Assembly (NCBI RefSeq): GCF_014490725.1
Contig: NZ_JACOQL010000003.1
Span: forward strand, 1-64,000
Direction of reading: 5' to 3'
DNA length: 64,000 bases
Source: Paracoccus amoyensis
GTDB lineage: Bacteria; Pseudomonadota; Alphaproteobacteria; Rhodobacterales; Rhodobacteraceae
Both the position numbers and the translations under genes were made by a program. The notes beneath the pieces are model-generated. The model ran no database searches, was not told the DNA's origin, and saw only the letters and a program-made list of their open reading frames with translations. Of the stretch, positions 29,720-38,388 are shown in pieces. Numbering within the stretch: position 1 is the first letter of the stretch; each line of letters begins with the position of its first letter.

Positions 29720-30616
29720 ATGAACAAGCTGCTGGTCGCGACGGCCATGATAGCCGCACTTTCCGCGCCCGCTTTCTCGCAAGAGATCACGGGCTTCAAC
29801 ATCGGCGTCCTTGGCGGAGAGAACGCACAAGACCGGATGACATCCTCCGAGTGCTTCCGGTCCAAGGTCGAAGAGACGCTGGGCGTTCCGACCAAAGTCT
29901 TTACTCCCGCCGATTATGACGGTGTGGTGCAGGGTCTGTTGGGCGGCACGCTGGACTATGCCTGGCTGGGTGCATCAGCCTATGCCAAGGTTTATCTGAC
30001 CAACCCGGACGCAGTTGATGTGATGCTGACCAAGCAGAACATTGACGGGACAACCGGCTACTATGCCATCGGTTTTGCCCGCGCCGACAGTGGTATCAAC
30101 GCAATCGAGGACGCGCAGGGCAAGGTCTTTGCCTTTGCCGATCCGAACTCTACCTCGGGCTATCTGGTGCCGGCTGCCGAACTGACCGAAAAATACGGCA
30201 AGCTTGATGACTATTTCGCCGAAGTCAAAATGTCGGGCGGTCACGAGCAGACCATCGTCGGTGTCGCGAATGGCGATTACGAGGCCGGCGTGTCCTGGGC
30301 CGATGGCCTTGGCAATTGGGAGGATGGTTACGGTTCGGGGGCGTTTCGCAAGGCTGCCGATGCCGGTCTGGTCGATATGAGCGATTTGGTCGAAATCTGG
30401 CGCTCGGAGCTGATCCCCGAAGGTCCGGTCGTCGTCCGTCGCGAACTGCCGCAGGATGTGAAGGATAAAATCTACGCGCTGGTGGACACGATCTTCGAAA
30501 CCGATCCCGAGTGCGGCTATAATCTGGCTGCCGGTGAAGCCAAAGACTTCGTACCCGTGAAGCACGAAGATTATCTGGGCATCATCGCTGCACGCAAATT
30601 GGAAGAAGGCGTCTAA
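29720..30616 (+). CDS. phnD: Phosphonate ABC transporter substrate-binding protein
   Basis: 298 residues, periplasmic. Signal peptide ends SAPAFSQ. PhnD features: FNIGVLGGENAQDRM, FTPADYDGVVQGLLGGTLDYAWLGASAY, FADPNSTSGYLVP (substrate-contact region) and PEGPVVVRRELP. It captures phosphonates or phosphite; specificity cannot be read. A strong terminator-like hairpin follows before phnE1. Confidence 0.92.
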   Translation: MNKLLVATAMIAALSAPAFSQEITGFNIGVLGGENAQDRMTSSECFRSKVEETLGVPTKVFTPADYDGVVQGLLGGTLDYAWLGASAYAKVYLTNPDAVDVMLTKQNIDGTTGYYAIGFARADSGINAIEDAQGKVFAFADPNSTSGYLVPAAELTEKYGKLDDYFAEVKMSGGHEQTIVGVANGDYEAGVSWADGLGNWEDGYGSGAFRKAADAGLVDMSDLVEIWRSELIPEGPVVVRRELPQDVKDKIYALVDTIFETDPECGYNLAAGEAKDFVPVKHEDYLGIIAARKLEEGV

Positions 30617-30632
30617 GCTTTCGCAATGCCTT

Positions 30633-30664
30633 GCCGGGTTCCTGTTTGGGAACCCGGCTTTTTT
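30633..30664 (+). terminator. Terminator-like hairpin between phnD and phnE1
   Basis: GCCGGGTTCC and GGAACCCGGC form a perfect 10-bp stem with a 6-nt loop and six T, 16 bp after the phnD stop. As phnE1 follows in 16 bp without its own visible promoter, it probably causes partial termination and so makes more PhnD than PhnE. Confidence 0.75.
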
Positions 30665-30680
30665 AATGCAGGGGAACAGG

Positions 30681-31559
30681 ATGGCCGACGTCGCTTTCGG
30701 GTCAGAACAGGGCAAACGCCGGGATCGGCTCAACGATCACGAAACCTATCTAGAGATGGTGCGCCGCAAACGCATGTATGGCGGCATCCTTCTGGTTCTG
30801 TTCGTGGCGCTGCTCAGCTCTGGCTGGCTGTTGGCGGACGCCCGCAATGCGGGTGGTTTCTGGAACGGTCTGCCACAGGTCATCGACTTTCCCGCCGAAG
30901 TCCTGGCAGAAGCATGGGCCAAACGGGCCAATCTGCCGGGTCTGTTTCTGGACCACGTCCCTGCCCTGATCGAAACACTTAACATCGCCGCGGTCTCAAC
31001 CCTGCTGGGCACATTGGCCGCCATGGCGTTGTCGCTGCTGGCCACGCGTGGACTGGCCCGTTGGCAGGCGCTGATCCCGTTGTTTCGCCGCACCATGGAC
31101 GCGCTTCGCGCCATTCCTGAAATCGTCATCGCATTGGTGCTGATCTACATCCTTGGCGGTGGCCCCGTTCCGGCAGTCATTGCCATTGCGATCCATACCG
31201 CAGGATCGCTTGGCAAGCTGTTTTCGGAAGTGGCAGAGAATGCCGATCTGAAGCCGGTCGAAGGGCTGACTGCGGTCGGCGCCAGCTGGTCGCAACGGAT
31301 GTGGCTTGGGGTGATCCCACAGGTGGCCCCCAACTGGATCAGCTATGCGCTGCTGCGGCTTGAAATCAACGTCCGGGCCTCGGCCATTCTTGGCTTTGTG
31401 GGCGAAGGTGGCATCGGCCATGACCTGAAACTGGCAATGCAATGGGGTCAGGGCCGTTACGATCAGGTCGTGGCAATCTTCCTGCTGCTGTTTCTTGCCA
31501 TCGTCGTGATCGACGGAGTGTCTGACCGCTTTCGTCACAAACTGGTCAAGGGAATCTGA
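30681..31559 (+). CDS. phnE: Phosphonate ABC transporter permease PhnE1
   Basis: 292 residues from the ATG at 30681, which has GGGG upstream; an in-frame ATG at 30666 lies at the edge of the terminator T-run and is less likely. Membrane protein with about six helices and the PhnE loop FSEVAENADLKPVEGLTAVGASWSQRMWLGVIPQ. The C-terminus IVVIDGVSDRFRHKLVKGI is intact. It pairs with PhnE2 encoded 3 bp downstream. Confidence 0.88.
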   Translation: MADVAFGSEQGKRRDRLNDHETYLEMVRRKRMYGGILLVLFVALLSSGWLLADARNAGGFWNGLPQVIDFPAEVLAEAWAKRANLPGLFLDHVPALIETLNIAAVSTLLGTLAAMALSLLATRGLARWQALIPLFRRTMDALRAIPEIVIALVLIYILGGGPVPAVIAIAIHTAGSLGKLFSEVAENADLKPVEGLTAVGASWSQRMWLGVIPQVAPNWISYALLRLEINVRASAILGFVGEGGIGHDLKLAMQWGQGRYDQVVAIFLLLFLAIVVIDGVSDRFRHKLVKGI

Positions 31560-31562
31560 CAG

Positions 31563-32774
31563 ATGTCCGCAAACACATATCCCCCCGGCCTTGCCGATGG
31601 CATCATCCACAGCTTTGACCGCAAGCGCCGATTGGCCTTCGCCATTCCGATGCTGATCCTTGGCTATCTGGTCTATGCCGCGATCAGTTTTGACATCTCG
31701 TCCCTTGTGCAACGCGCCCGCTTTGACAATGCGGCAGTGCTGCTGTCAGATTTCTGGTCGCATAAGACCCATGTGACACGGGACAACCGCTCGGGTCAGG
31801 TCACCGTCGCCATCGAGGGAGAGACAAAGGGCACCTATCCCGACGGGATGCTGCCGGACTGGATGGACAGCACAGGCGGGGTGACGACCATCGACCTTGG
31901 GCAGGGCCACATCGTCACCTATGACGACGCGGGCGCACGCTATACCGTGCCGGGTTATGGCATCATCGACATTCGCCCCAAGGACGGCAAACCTGTGCTG
32001 ACCGCGCCCGAACCCATCCCCGACTGGATCAGCGTCGCGCCAAACAAGGTCAGCGTCACGACCGAGGCAGGTCGCTTCAGCTATTCACGGTCGAAAGTCG
32101 AGACTTTCAAATACCAGCCGGGTTGGGAACTTTGGTTCTTCACCCTCGACAGCCCTTTCTATGGCAAATCCATGATCCAGCTTGGGTCGCTTGCAATCAG
32201 CGGCGATCGGATCGATCCGGCCCGCAGCAATCTGGGCTACATGGTCAACGAGTTCTGGACGAACAAGATGTGGCGCCACGGCGATGTCGCATGGGCCATT
32301 TTCGAGACGATCCTGATGGCGTTTCTGGGCACGATGACGGCTGCCATCGTCGCGCTGCCTTTGGGCTTTCTGGCCGCCCGCAACTTCGATCCGCTTGGCC
32401 CTTTGCGCTTTGCCGCCCGTCGCCTGTTCGATTTCATTCGCGGCGTCGACGGCTTGATCTGGACGATCATTCTGTCCCGCGCATTCGGGCCGGGGCCAAT
32501 GACCGGGGCGATTGCGATTGCCATCACCGATGCCGGGACATTTGGCAAGACCTTCTCGGAGGCGCTGGAAAACATCGACGAAAAGCAGGTCGAGGGCATC
32601 CGCTCGACCGGGGCCAACGGGTTGCAGCGCGCCCGTTTTGGCGTCATCCCGCAAATCACGCCCATCTTGTTGAGCCAGGTTCTTTATTACCTGGAATCCA
32701 ACACTCGCAGCGCAACGGTGATCGGGGCCATCGTCGGCGGTGGCATCGGGCTGCTGCTGCGCAAGCGATCATGA
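31563..32774 (+). CDS. phnE: Phosphonate ABC transporter permease PhnE2, C-terminus lost by frameshift
   Basis: 403 residues as read. An N-terminal helix is followed by a periplasmic insert of about 170 residues, then the permease core (GTMTAAIVALPLGFLAARN, FSEALENIDEKQVEGIRSTGANGLQRARFGVIPQ). After GGGIGLLL the frame reads RKRS and stops, whereas PhnE proteins continue with a last helix. That missing end is present in the next frame (AQAIMTQKDWEEVAYY...) to 32890. The break is at a CTGCTGCTG run (32751-32759): one missing base restores a full protein of about 442 residues. It may be a real mutation, a sequencing error, or a recoding site. Confidence 0.85.
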   Translation: MSANTYPPGLADGIIHSFDRKRRLAFAIPMLILGYLVYAAISFDISSLVQRARFDNAAVLLSDFWSHKTHVTRDNRSGQVTVAIEGETKGTYPDGMLPDWMDSTGGVTTIDLGQGHIVTYDDAGARYTVPGYGIIDIRPKDGKPVLTAPEPIPDWISVAPNKVSVTTEAGRFSYSRSKVETFKYQPGWELWFFTLDSPFYGKSMIQLGSLAISGDRIDPARSNLGYMVNEFWTNKMWRHGDVAWAIFETILMAFLGTMTAAIVALPLGFLAARNFDPLGPLRFAARRLFDFIRGVDGLIWTIILSRAFGPGPMTGAIAIAITDAGTFGKTFSEALENIDEKQVEGIRSTGANGLQRARFGVIPQITPILLSQVLYYLESNTRSATVIGAIVGGGIGLLLRKRS

Positions 32775-32890
32775 CACAGAAGGATTGGGAAGAGGTCGCC
32801 TATTACATGGTGCTGATCGTGCTGATGGTCATGCTGATGGACAGCCTGTCGGGTTGGCTGCGGCGCAAGCTGATCAAGGGTGAAAAGTGA
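32771..32890 (+). pseudogene. Out-of-frame C-terminus of PhnE2 (possible separate 39-residue peptide)
   Basis: MTQKDWEEVAYYMVLIVLMV and the following MDSLSGWLRRKLIKGEK are the normal last helix and basic tail of PhnE. An ATG at 32771 overlaps the premature phnE2 stop as ATGA, so the piece could be translated by coupling as a one-helix peptide. Alternatively it is just the tail beyond a frameshift. Confidence 0.7.
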
Positions 32891-32965
32891 TGAATGTGCA
32901 GACGATCGACGCGCCAGCCCAAGGCACGCCGCCCAGCATCATTTGCTGTATTGCTCAGCCATGAC

Positions 32966-33119
32966 GGCCGGATGCAGAGCGGCGGGCGCGGTCGCGACCA
33001 AGGACGTGCCGCCCATCTGATCATCGCGGGCTGTCCCGCCACGTGATTAAAATCGCGTTTCGACGGCCGCGGCGCTGCAGGATTTCCGGACGCTGACGGC
33101 CGAAGCCTATCAGGCCTGA
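32966..33119 (+). pseudogene. Decayed hexapeptide-repeat acyltransferase of the phosphonate cluster
   Basis: Three frames together spell the end of a left-handed beta-helix acetyltransferase: AGAVATKDVPP in one, LIIAGCPA in the next, VIKIAFRRP in the third, then ALQDFRTLTAEAYQA and a stop. Living members read GAVVTKDVxPYxIVxGxPAKxIRRRF and end with a DFRxL...EAF tail; such a protein often accompanies phn genes. Several frameshifts and the loss of the upstream part mean it is dead. Its last bases overlap the phnF stop region. Confidence 0.6.
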
Positions 33120-33841
33120 TCGGCCGCCACAGTCAGTGAGACCCTGTCCCCTGCGAACCAGGTGGTGCCGTATTCAACCGGTATCCCCTCCGCATCCACG
33201 TTGACTGCGACTGAACGTAGCACCGGCGCGCCCGGTCTGATCTGCAACGCCAGCGCCAGCACCGGATCGGCCAGTTTGGCCGTCAGGCGGGTGTCGCGTC
33301 GGGTGTAATCGGTCAACCCACAGGCAGCCAACGCCGCAGTGACCGAGGTTTCGGTCTGAAGCGCTACCAGCAATTCGGGAAATCGGCCCGCCGGAAAGAC
33401 CGATCGGAACGCCGCCATTGGCTGATCATCCGCAAACGATACCCCCTCGATCACATGGACGGGCACGCCAGCAGGCAACCCCAAACCTTCGGTCGCGGCA
33501 TCATTGGCGGGGCAGGTTTCGGCCCGTGTGATCTTGCGCCCCGGCGTGCGGCCACTCTCGGCCAGATTCTGATGAAAGCGTACGCGGCGGCCCAGAGGAT
33601 AGTCCATGGGCCGGGCCATCACGAAGACGCCCGCACCGCGCCGTGACTGCACCAGCCCCGCGTCAGCCAGATCGGCCAGCGCACGCCGCACCGTATGGCG
33701 ATTGACGCCGAAGCGGGCAGAAAGCTCGGCCTCGGTCGGCAGGCGATCGCCGGGGGCATAGGCCCGCTGGGCAATGTCGTCGCGAAGCTTGCTCGCAATG
33801 GTCGTCCAGATCGTATCGCGCGGCATCTGATCCCTCGTCAT
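33110..33841 (-). CDS. phnF: GntR/HutC-family regulator of phosphonate genes
   Basis: 243 residues. N-terminal winged helix (IWTTIASKLRDDIAQRAYAPGDRLPTEAELSARFGVNRHTVRRALADL) and a UTRA effector domain (FHQNLAESGRTPGRK, YTRRDTRLTAKLADP, YGTTWFAGDRV). The start MTRDQMPRDTIW is chosen over an in-frame Met 13 codons earlier because it matches the family. Divergent from phnG with a palindromic site between, so it probably represses phnGHIJKLN. Confidence 0.88.
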   Translation of the reverse strand: MTRDQMPRDTIWTTIASKLRDDIAQRAYAPGDRLPTEAELSARFGVNRHTVRRALADLADAGLVQSRRGAGVFVMARPMDYPLGRRVRFHQNLAESGRTPGRKITRAETCPANDAATEGLGLPAGVPVHVIEGVSFADDQPMAAFRSVFPAGRFPELLVALQTETSVTAALAACGLTDYTRRDTRLTAKLADPVLALALQIRPGAPVLRSVAVNVDAEGIPVEYGTTWFAGDRVSLTVAADQA

Positions 33842-33890
33842 GAAAATTTCACAACTCTCCCCTAGGCCAGCCGGGGCCAAAAAGGTAAGT

Positions 33891-33920
33891 GTTGTCTAGT
33901 TGTATAATATATCCGACAAC
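33891..33920. promoter_or_regulatory. Candidate PhnF operator and phnG promoter
   Basis: GTTGTC (33891-33896) and GACAAC (33915-33920) form an inverted repeat around TTGTATAATATA, a core like HutC-family sites. A TATAAT (33903-33908) inside it can serve as the -10 of phnG, so binding would block transcription. phnG starts 25 bp further on. Confidence 0.5.
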
Positions 33921-33945
33921 CTGCCAAGATGTCGAGGATGCCAAA

Positions 33946-34386
33946 ATGGATGACCTGCAAGAGCCGCGAAAGGGATGGATGTCCCTGCTGGCCAAAGCCC
34001 CGCCGCAAAAACTGGCCGCGCTGATGCCCGACCTGCCCGAACATGCCCTGCTGCGCGCACCCGAGATCGGTGCGGTGATGGTGCAGGGCCGAACCGGTGG
34101 CACGGGCGCACCGTTCAATCTGGGTGAAATGACAGTGACGCGCTGCTCGGTCAGGTTGGAGTGTGGCACGGTCGGTCATGCGTGGGTTCAGGGGCGCGAC
34201 AAGACCCATGCCCGCCGCGCGGCCCTTGCCGATGCATTGATGCAGACGCCGGCAGCGGCTGAGGTTGCAACCCGCGTTCTGGCGCCATTGCAAGCCGAAG
34301 CGGCGCAGGCCCGTTCCACCCGCGCCGCGAAAGCCGCGACCACAAAGGTCGATTTCTTCACCATGGTTCGCGGAGAAGACAAATGA
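33946..34386 (+). CDS. phnG: C-P lyase core subunit PhnG
   Basis: 146 residues. Part of the PhnGHIJ complex that moves methylphosphonate-type groups onto ribose. Family stretches: PRKGWMSLLAKAP, GAVMVQGRTGGTGAPFNLGEMTVTR, and GHAWVQGRDKTHARRAALADAL. The ATG at 33946 follows GAGG; a Met 19 codons upstream lies in the operator. The stop overlaps the phnH start (ATGA). Confidence 0.92.
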   Translation: MDDLQEPRKGWMSLLAKAPPQKLAALMPDLPEHALLRAPEIGAVMVQGRTGGTGAPFNLGEMTVTRCSVRLECGTVGHAWVQGRDKTHARRAALADALMQTPAAAEVATRVLAPLQAEAAQARSTRAAKAATTKVDFFTMVRGEDK

Positions 34387-34952
34387 TCGCCGATATGCTT
34401 TCTGGTGGCTTCACCGATGCCCCGGTCCAATCCGCCCGCGCCTTCCGGGAAATACTGGAGGCCATGGCCCGCCCCGGCACCATCCGCCGCGTCGAAGGCG
34501 CCCTGCCCCCTGCCCCCTTGTCTGTCGCCGCCGGTGTGACTCTGCTGACATTGTGCGATGCCACCACGCCCCTGCATCTGGCGGGCCGGTGCGGCGCGCA
34601 GGCGGTGAAGGATTGGATAGCATTCCACATTGGTGCGCCATTGTTCGATGCCCCGGATGCCGATTTTGCCCTTGGACATTGGGCGGATCTGCAGCCGGTT
34701 AATCGCTTTCGCATCGGTCAGCCGGACTATCCCGACCGCTCGGCCACGCTGATCGTCGAAAGGGACGTGTTGAGCGATGATGGTCCCGCCCTTACCGGTC
34801 CCGGCATTCAGCTGCGGACCCATCTTAACCTGCCCGAAGTGCAGGCATTCCATGCCAATCGGGCGCTGTTCCCGCTGGGCTTTGACACGATCTTCACCGC
34901 TGGCAACCAAATCGCCTGCCTGCCCCGATCCACCCGCGTGGAGGTGATCTGA
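34383..34952 (+). CDS. phnH: C-P lyase core subunit PhnH
   Basis: 189 residues. Typical stretches: GGFTDAPVQSARAFREILEAMARPGTI, TLLTLCDATTPLHL, and LTGPGIQLRTHLNLP, ending FPLGFDTIFTAGNQIACLPRSTRVE. PhnH is a pyridoxal-phosphate-transferase fold subunit that binds PhnJ in the complex. Overlaps phnG by 4 bp and phnI by 1 bp, so the operon is translationally coupled. Confidence 0.92.
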   Translation: MIADMLSGGFTDAPVQSARAFREILEAMARPGTIRRVEGALPPAPLSVAAGVTLLTLCDATTPLHLAGRCGAQAVKDWIAFHIGAPLFDAPDADFALGHWADLQPVNRFRIGQPDYPDRSATLIVERDVLSDDGPALTGPGIQLRTHLNLPEVQAFHANRALFPLGFDTIFTAGNQIACLPRSTRVEVI

Positions 34953-36043
34953 TGTATGTCGCCGTAAAGGGTGGCGAGCGCGCCATCGACAACGCCCATG
35001 ACTGGCTGGCGCAGGAACGCCGGGGCGATCCTGCCGTTCCCGAACTGTCCGTCGCGCAAATTCGCGAACAGATGAAACTGGCGGTCAACCGGGTGATGGC
35101 GGAAGGCTCGCTTTATGATCCCGATCTTGCCGCGCTGGCGATCAAGCAGGCGCAGGGCGACCTGATCGAGGCGGTGTTTCTGATCCGCGCCTATCGCACG
35201 ACGCTGCCACGCTTTGCGGCGTCGCGCCCGGTTGAAACGGCGGATATGGTCGTGGACCGGCGCATCTCGGCCACGTTCAAGGACTTGCCGGGCGGGCAAG
35301 TTCTGGGGCCGACCTTTGACTATACCCATCGATTGCTGGATTTCACCCTGATGGCCGAAGCCGAAGGGTGTGACACCGGGCCAGAGCAAGGAACGCCTGA
35401 ACCCGCAATCCCTGTGCCGCATGTGACCCAGTTCCTGAACCGCGACGGTTTGATCGAGGAAGCGCCCCATTCGGACGACCCCCCCCCCGATCTAACGCGC
35501 GAGCCGCTGGAACTGCCTGCCGACCGGGCGCTGCGCCTGCAGGCGATCACCCGTGGCGACGAAGGTTTCATTCTGTCGATGGCCTATTCGACGCAGCGGG
35601 GCTATGGCCGCACACACGCCTTCGTCGGCGAGTTGCGCATCGGCAAGGTCGCCGTCACAGTCGACATTCCCGAACTGGGCTTTGCCGTCGAAATCGGTGA
35701 AATCAACCTGACCGAATGCGAGACGGTGAACCAATTCAAGGGCAGTCGGACCGAACCGCCACAATTCACCCGAGGGTATGGGCTGGTCTTTGGCCAAAGC
35801 GAACGCAAATCCATCGCGATGAGCCTGGTGGACCGGGCACTCCGCTGGAACGAATTGGGCGAGGATTTCACCGGCTCTCCGGCACAGGATGAGGAATTTG
35901 TCCTGTCCCATTGCGACAATATTCAGGCGACCGGTTTCCTCGAACATATCAAGCTGCCGCATTATGTGGATTTTCAGGCCGAGTTAGAGTTGGTGCGCCG
36001 TCTGCGCAGCGAAGCGCAATCCCAACAGGAGGCCGCAGAATGA
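34952..36043 (+). CDS. phnI: C-P lyase core subunit PhnI (nucleosidase)
   Basis: 363 residues. PhnI swaps adenine of ATP for the phosphonate together with PhnGHL. Visible: MYVAVKGGERAIDNAH, ALAIKQAQGDLIEAVFLIRAYRTTLPR, DRRISATFKDLPGGQVLGPTFDYTHRLLDF, and SHCDNIQATGFLEHIKLPHYVDFQAEL. A run of ten C (35479-35488) lies in frame in the DDPPPDLTR region; slippage there would break the gene. Stop overlaps the phnJ start. Confidence 0.92.
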   Translation: MYVAVKGGERAIDNAHDWLAQERRGDPAVPELSVAQIREQMKLAVNRVMAEGSLYDPDLAALAIKQAQGDLIEAVFLIRAYRTTLPRFAASRPVETADMVVDRRISATFKDLPGGQVLGPTFDYTHRLLDFTLMAEAEGCDTGPEQGTPEPAIPVPHVTQFLNRDGLIEEAPHSDDPPPDLTREPLELPADRALRLQAITRGDEGFILSMAYSTQRGYGRTHAFVGELRIGKVAVTVDIPELGFAVEIGEINLTECETVNQFKGSRTEPPQFTRGYGLVFGQSERKSIAMSLVDRALRWNELGEDFTGSPAQDEEFVLSHCDNIQATGFLEHIKLPHYVDFQAELELVRRLRSEAQSQQEAAE

Positions 36044-36918
36044 CGGATCAGTCTTACAATTTCGCCTATCTGGATGAACAGACCAAGCGGATGATCCGCC
36101 GCGCAATCCTGAAAGGCATCGCGGTGCCGGGCTATCAGGTGCCCTTCGCCAGCCGCGAGATGCCGATGCCCTATGGCTGGGGAACCGGCGGCGTGCAGGT
36201 CACTGCCGCCTGTCTGGTGCCCGAGGACCGGCTGAAAGTGATCGATCAGGGCGCGGATGACACGACAAACGCAGTCTCGATCCGCAAATTCTTTGCCCGC
36301 ACAGCAGGTGTTGCCACAACCGAACGCACCGATGAGGCGACCGTGATTCAGACCCGCCACCGCATCCCCGAGACGCCGCTGACGCCCGATCAGATCCTTG
36401 TCTATCAGGTGCCGATCCCTGAACCGCTACGCTTTCTTGAGCCGCGCGAATCCGAGACGCGCAAGATGCACGAGCTTGAGGAATACGGCCTGATGCATGT
36501 GAAGCTGTATGAAGATATCGCCCGCCACGGGCAAATCGCCACCAGCTATGCCTATCCGGTCAGGGTCGAGGGGCGCTATGTCATGGACCCCTCACCGATC
36601 CCGAAATTCGACAACCCGAAACTGTCGGGTTGCCCGGCGATCCAATTGTTTGGCGCCGGCCGCGAACAGCGCATCTATGCCCTGCCACCCTGGACCGAAG
36701 TGGTCAGCCTTGATTTTGACGACCACCCGTTCGAGGCATCAAAGGCCGCGCATGACTGCGATCTGTGCGGGGCTGGGCACAGCTATCTGGACGAGGTGAT
36801 CACCGACGATCAGGGCACGCGGATGTTTGTCTGTTCCGACACCGACTTCTGTGCGGGGCGGCGCGAAGCAGGCCATCAGGGACGTCTTTGGGCATCCCAG
36901 CCGGAGGCAGCAGAATGA
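36040..36918 (+). CDS. phnJ: Alpha-D-ribose 1-methylphosphonate 5-phosphate C-P-lyase (radical SAM)
   Basis: 292 residues. Breaks the C-P bond with a 4Fe-4S cluster and SAM. The unusual cysteine set is clear near the C-terminus: HDCDLCGAGHSY, then FVCSDTDFCAGR, equivalent to the four conserved cysteines of E. coli PhnJ. The start MTDQSYNFAYLDEQTKRM overlaps phnI as ATGA; the frame is open further upstream inside phnI, but that is not coding. Couples to phnK by another ATGA. Confidence 0.94.
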   Translation: MTDQSYNFAYLDEQTKRMIRRAILKGIAVPGYQVPFASREMPMPYGWGTGGVQVTAACLVPEDRLKVIDQGADDTTNAVSIRKFFARTAGVATTERTDEATVIQTRHRIPETPLTPDQILVYQVPIPEPLRFLEPRESETRKMHELEEYGLMHVKLYEDIARHGQIATSYAYPVRVEGRYVMDPSPIPKFDNPKLSGCPAIQLFGAGREQRIYALPPWTEVVSLDFDDHPFEASKAAHDCDLCGAGHSYLDEVITDDQGTRMFVCSDTDFCAGRREAGHQGRLWASQPEAAE

Positions 36919-37700
36919 CGGTCATGGAAAATATCTCGGCGCTGAACACCCCACTGTTGCAGGTGGACGGCCTGACGAAACGCTATGGTGCCCGGATCGG
37001 TTGTGCGGATGTATCCTTCGATCTGTGGCCGGGAGAGGTGTTGGGCATCGTTGGTGAAAGCGGATCGGGGAAATCGACGCTGCTGTCCTGCCTTGCGGGC
37101 CACCAGACACCCGATCTGGGGCGTGTCCGATATGAGGACCGCGACGTGCTGGCCATGGCCGAGACAGAGCGCCGGCGCCTGTCGCGCACCGATTGGGCCT
37201 ATGTCCACCAGAATCCGCGCGATTGGCTGCGGATGGGCGTCAGCGCGGGCGGCAATGTGGGCGAGCGGCTGATGGCCATTGGCGGGCGTCATTATGGCCA
37301 GATCCGTGAGACCGCGACCGATTGGCTGGGCCGGGTCGAGATCGCCAGCGACCGGATCGACGACCGGCCAAGTGCATTTTCGGGCGGGATGCAGCAGCGC
37401 TTGCAGATCGCGCGCAACCTTGTCACCTCGCCGCGACTGGTCTTCATGGATGAACCGACCGGGGGGCTGGATGTCAGCGTGCAGGCACGACTGCTGGACC
37501 TGCTGCGCGGACTGGTGCGCGACCTTGGGTTGTCGGTGATCATCGTGACCCATGATCTGGCGGTCGTCCGGTTACTGGCGCATCGGTTGATGGTTATGAA
37601 GTCGGGCCGCGTGGTTGAACAGGGCCTGACCGATCAGGTGCTGGACGATCCGCAGCACGCCTATACCCAGCTTCTCGTTTCTTCTGTCTTGCAGGTGTAA
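36915..37700 (+). CDS. phnK: C-P lyase ABC-type subunit PhnK
   Basis: 261 residues. ATPase-like subunit that docks on the PhnGHIJ core. Walker [10 protein letters not shown], signature [15 protein letters not shown], Walker [17 protein letters not shown], all intact. Resembles oligopeptide-transporter ATPases but has no permease partner. The start is coupled to phnJ; a longer frame from 36765 lies inside phnJ. Confidence 0.92.
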   Translation: MTVMENISALNTPLLQVDGLTKRYGARIGCADVSFDLWPGEVLGIVGESGSGKSTLLSCLAGHQTPDLGRVRYEDRDVLAMAETERRRLSRTDWAYVHQNPRDWLRMGVSAGGNVGERLMAIGGRHYGQIRETATDWLGRVEIASDRIDDRPSAFSGGMQQRLQIARNLVTSPRLVFMDEPTGGLDVSVQARLLDLLRGLVRDLGLSVIIVTHDLAVVRLLAHRLMVMKSGRVVEQGLTDQVLDDPQHAYTQLLVSSVLQV

Positions 37701-37704
37701 TTCC

Positions 37705-38388
37705 ATGATCCAGATCGAAAATCTGTCAAAGTACTTCACCATGCACAATCAGGGCGGCGCGGTGATCCCGGTCATGGCAGAGGCATTCCTGACCGTGGCG
37801 TCGGGCGAATGCGTGGGCCTGACCGGGCAATCGGGCGCGGGCAAATCGACGCTGATGCGCATGGTCTATGGCAATTATCTGTCCGCCGGGGGCAGCCTTC
37901 GCGTGGGCGATGTCGATGTTGCCACCGCCTCGCCCCGTGCGATCATCCAACTGCGGCGCGAAACCCTGGGCTATGTCAGCCAGTTTCTGCGCGTGGTGCC
38001 CCGCGTGTCCACGTTGGATGTGGTGGCCGAACCCTTGCTGGTGCTTGGCGCAGCGCGCGATCAGGCCCGCGACCGTGCAGCCGACCTACTGACCCGCCTG
38101 AACATCCCGCAACGGCTGTGGCCCCTGTCGCCCACCACGTTTTCAGGCGGAGAACAGCAGCGGGTGAATATCGCACGCGGTTTTGCCCACGCCTATCCAG
38201 CGCTGCTGCTGGACGAACCAACCGCCAGTCTTGATGCCGCCAATCGCGAGGTCGTGCTGACCCTGATCGAAGAGGCCAAAGCACGCGGCGCGGCCATCCT
38301 GGGCATCTTTCACGACGAACCCGCACGGGAAAGGGTCTGCGATCGGTTGGTTGATGTAACCGGCTTCACGCCAAGGGTCGCTGCATGA
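37705..38388 (+). CDS. phnL: C-P lyase ABC-type subunit PhnL
   Basis: 227 residues. Walker [25 protein letters not shown] (PhnL-type), signature [15 protein letters not shown], Walker [16 protein letters not shown]. Needed with PhnGHI to make ribose-1-phosphonate triphosphate. Four bp after phnK; its stop overlaps phnN as ATGA. Confidence 0.92.
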   Translation: MIQIENLSKYFTMHNQGGAVIPVMAEAFLTVASGECVGLTGQSGAGKSTLMRMVYGNYLSAGGSLRVGDVDVATASPRAIIQLRRETLGYVSQFLRVVPRVSTLDVVAEPLLVLGAARDQARDRAADLLTRLNIPQRLWPLSPTTFSGGEQQRVNIARGFAHAYPALLLDEPTASLDAANREVVLTLIEEAKARGAAILGIFHDEPARERVCDRLVDVTGFTPRVAA

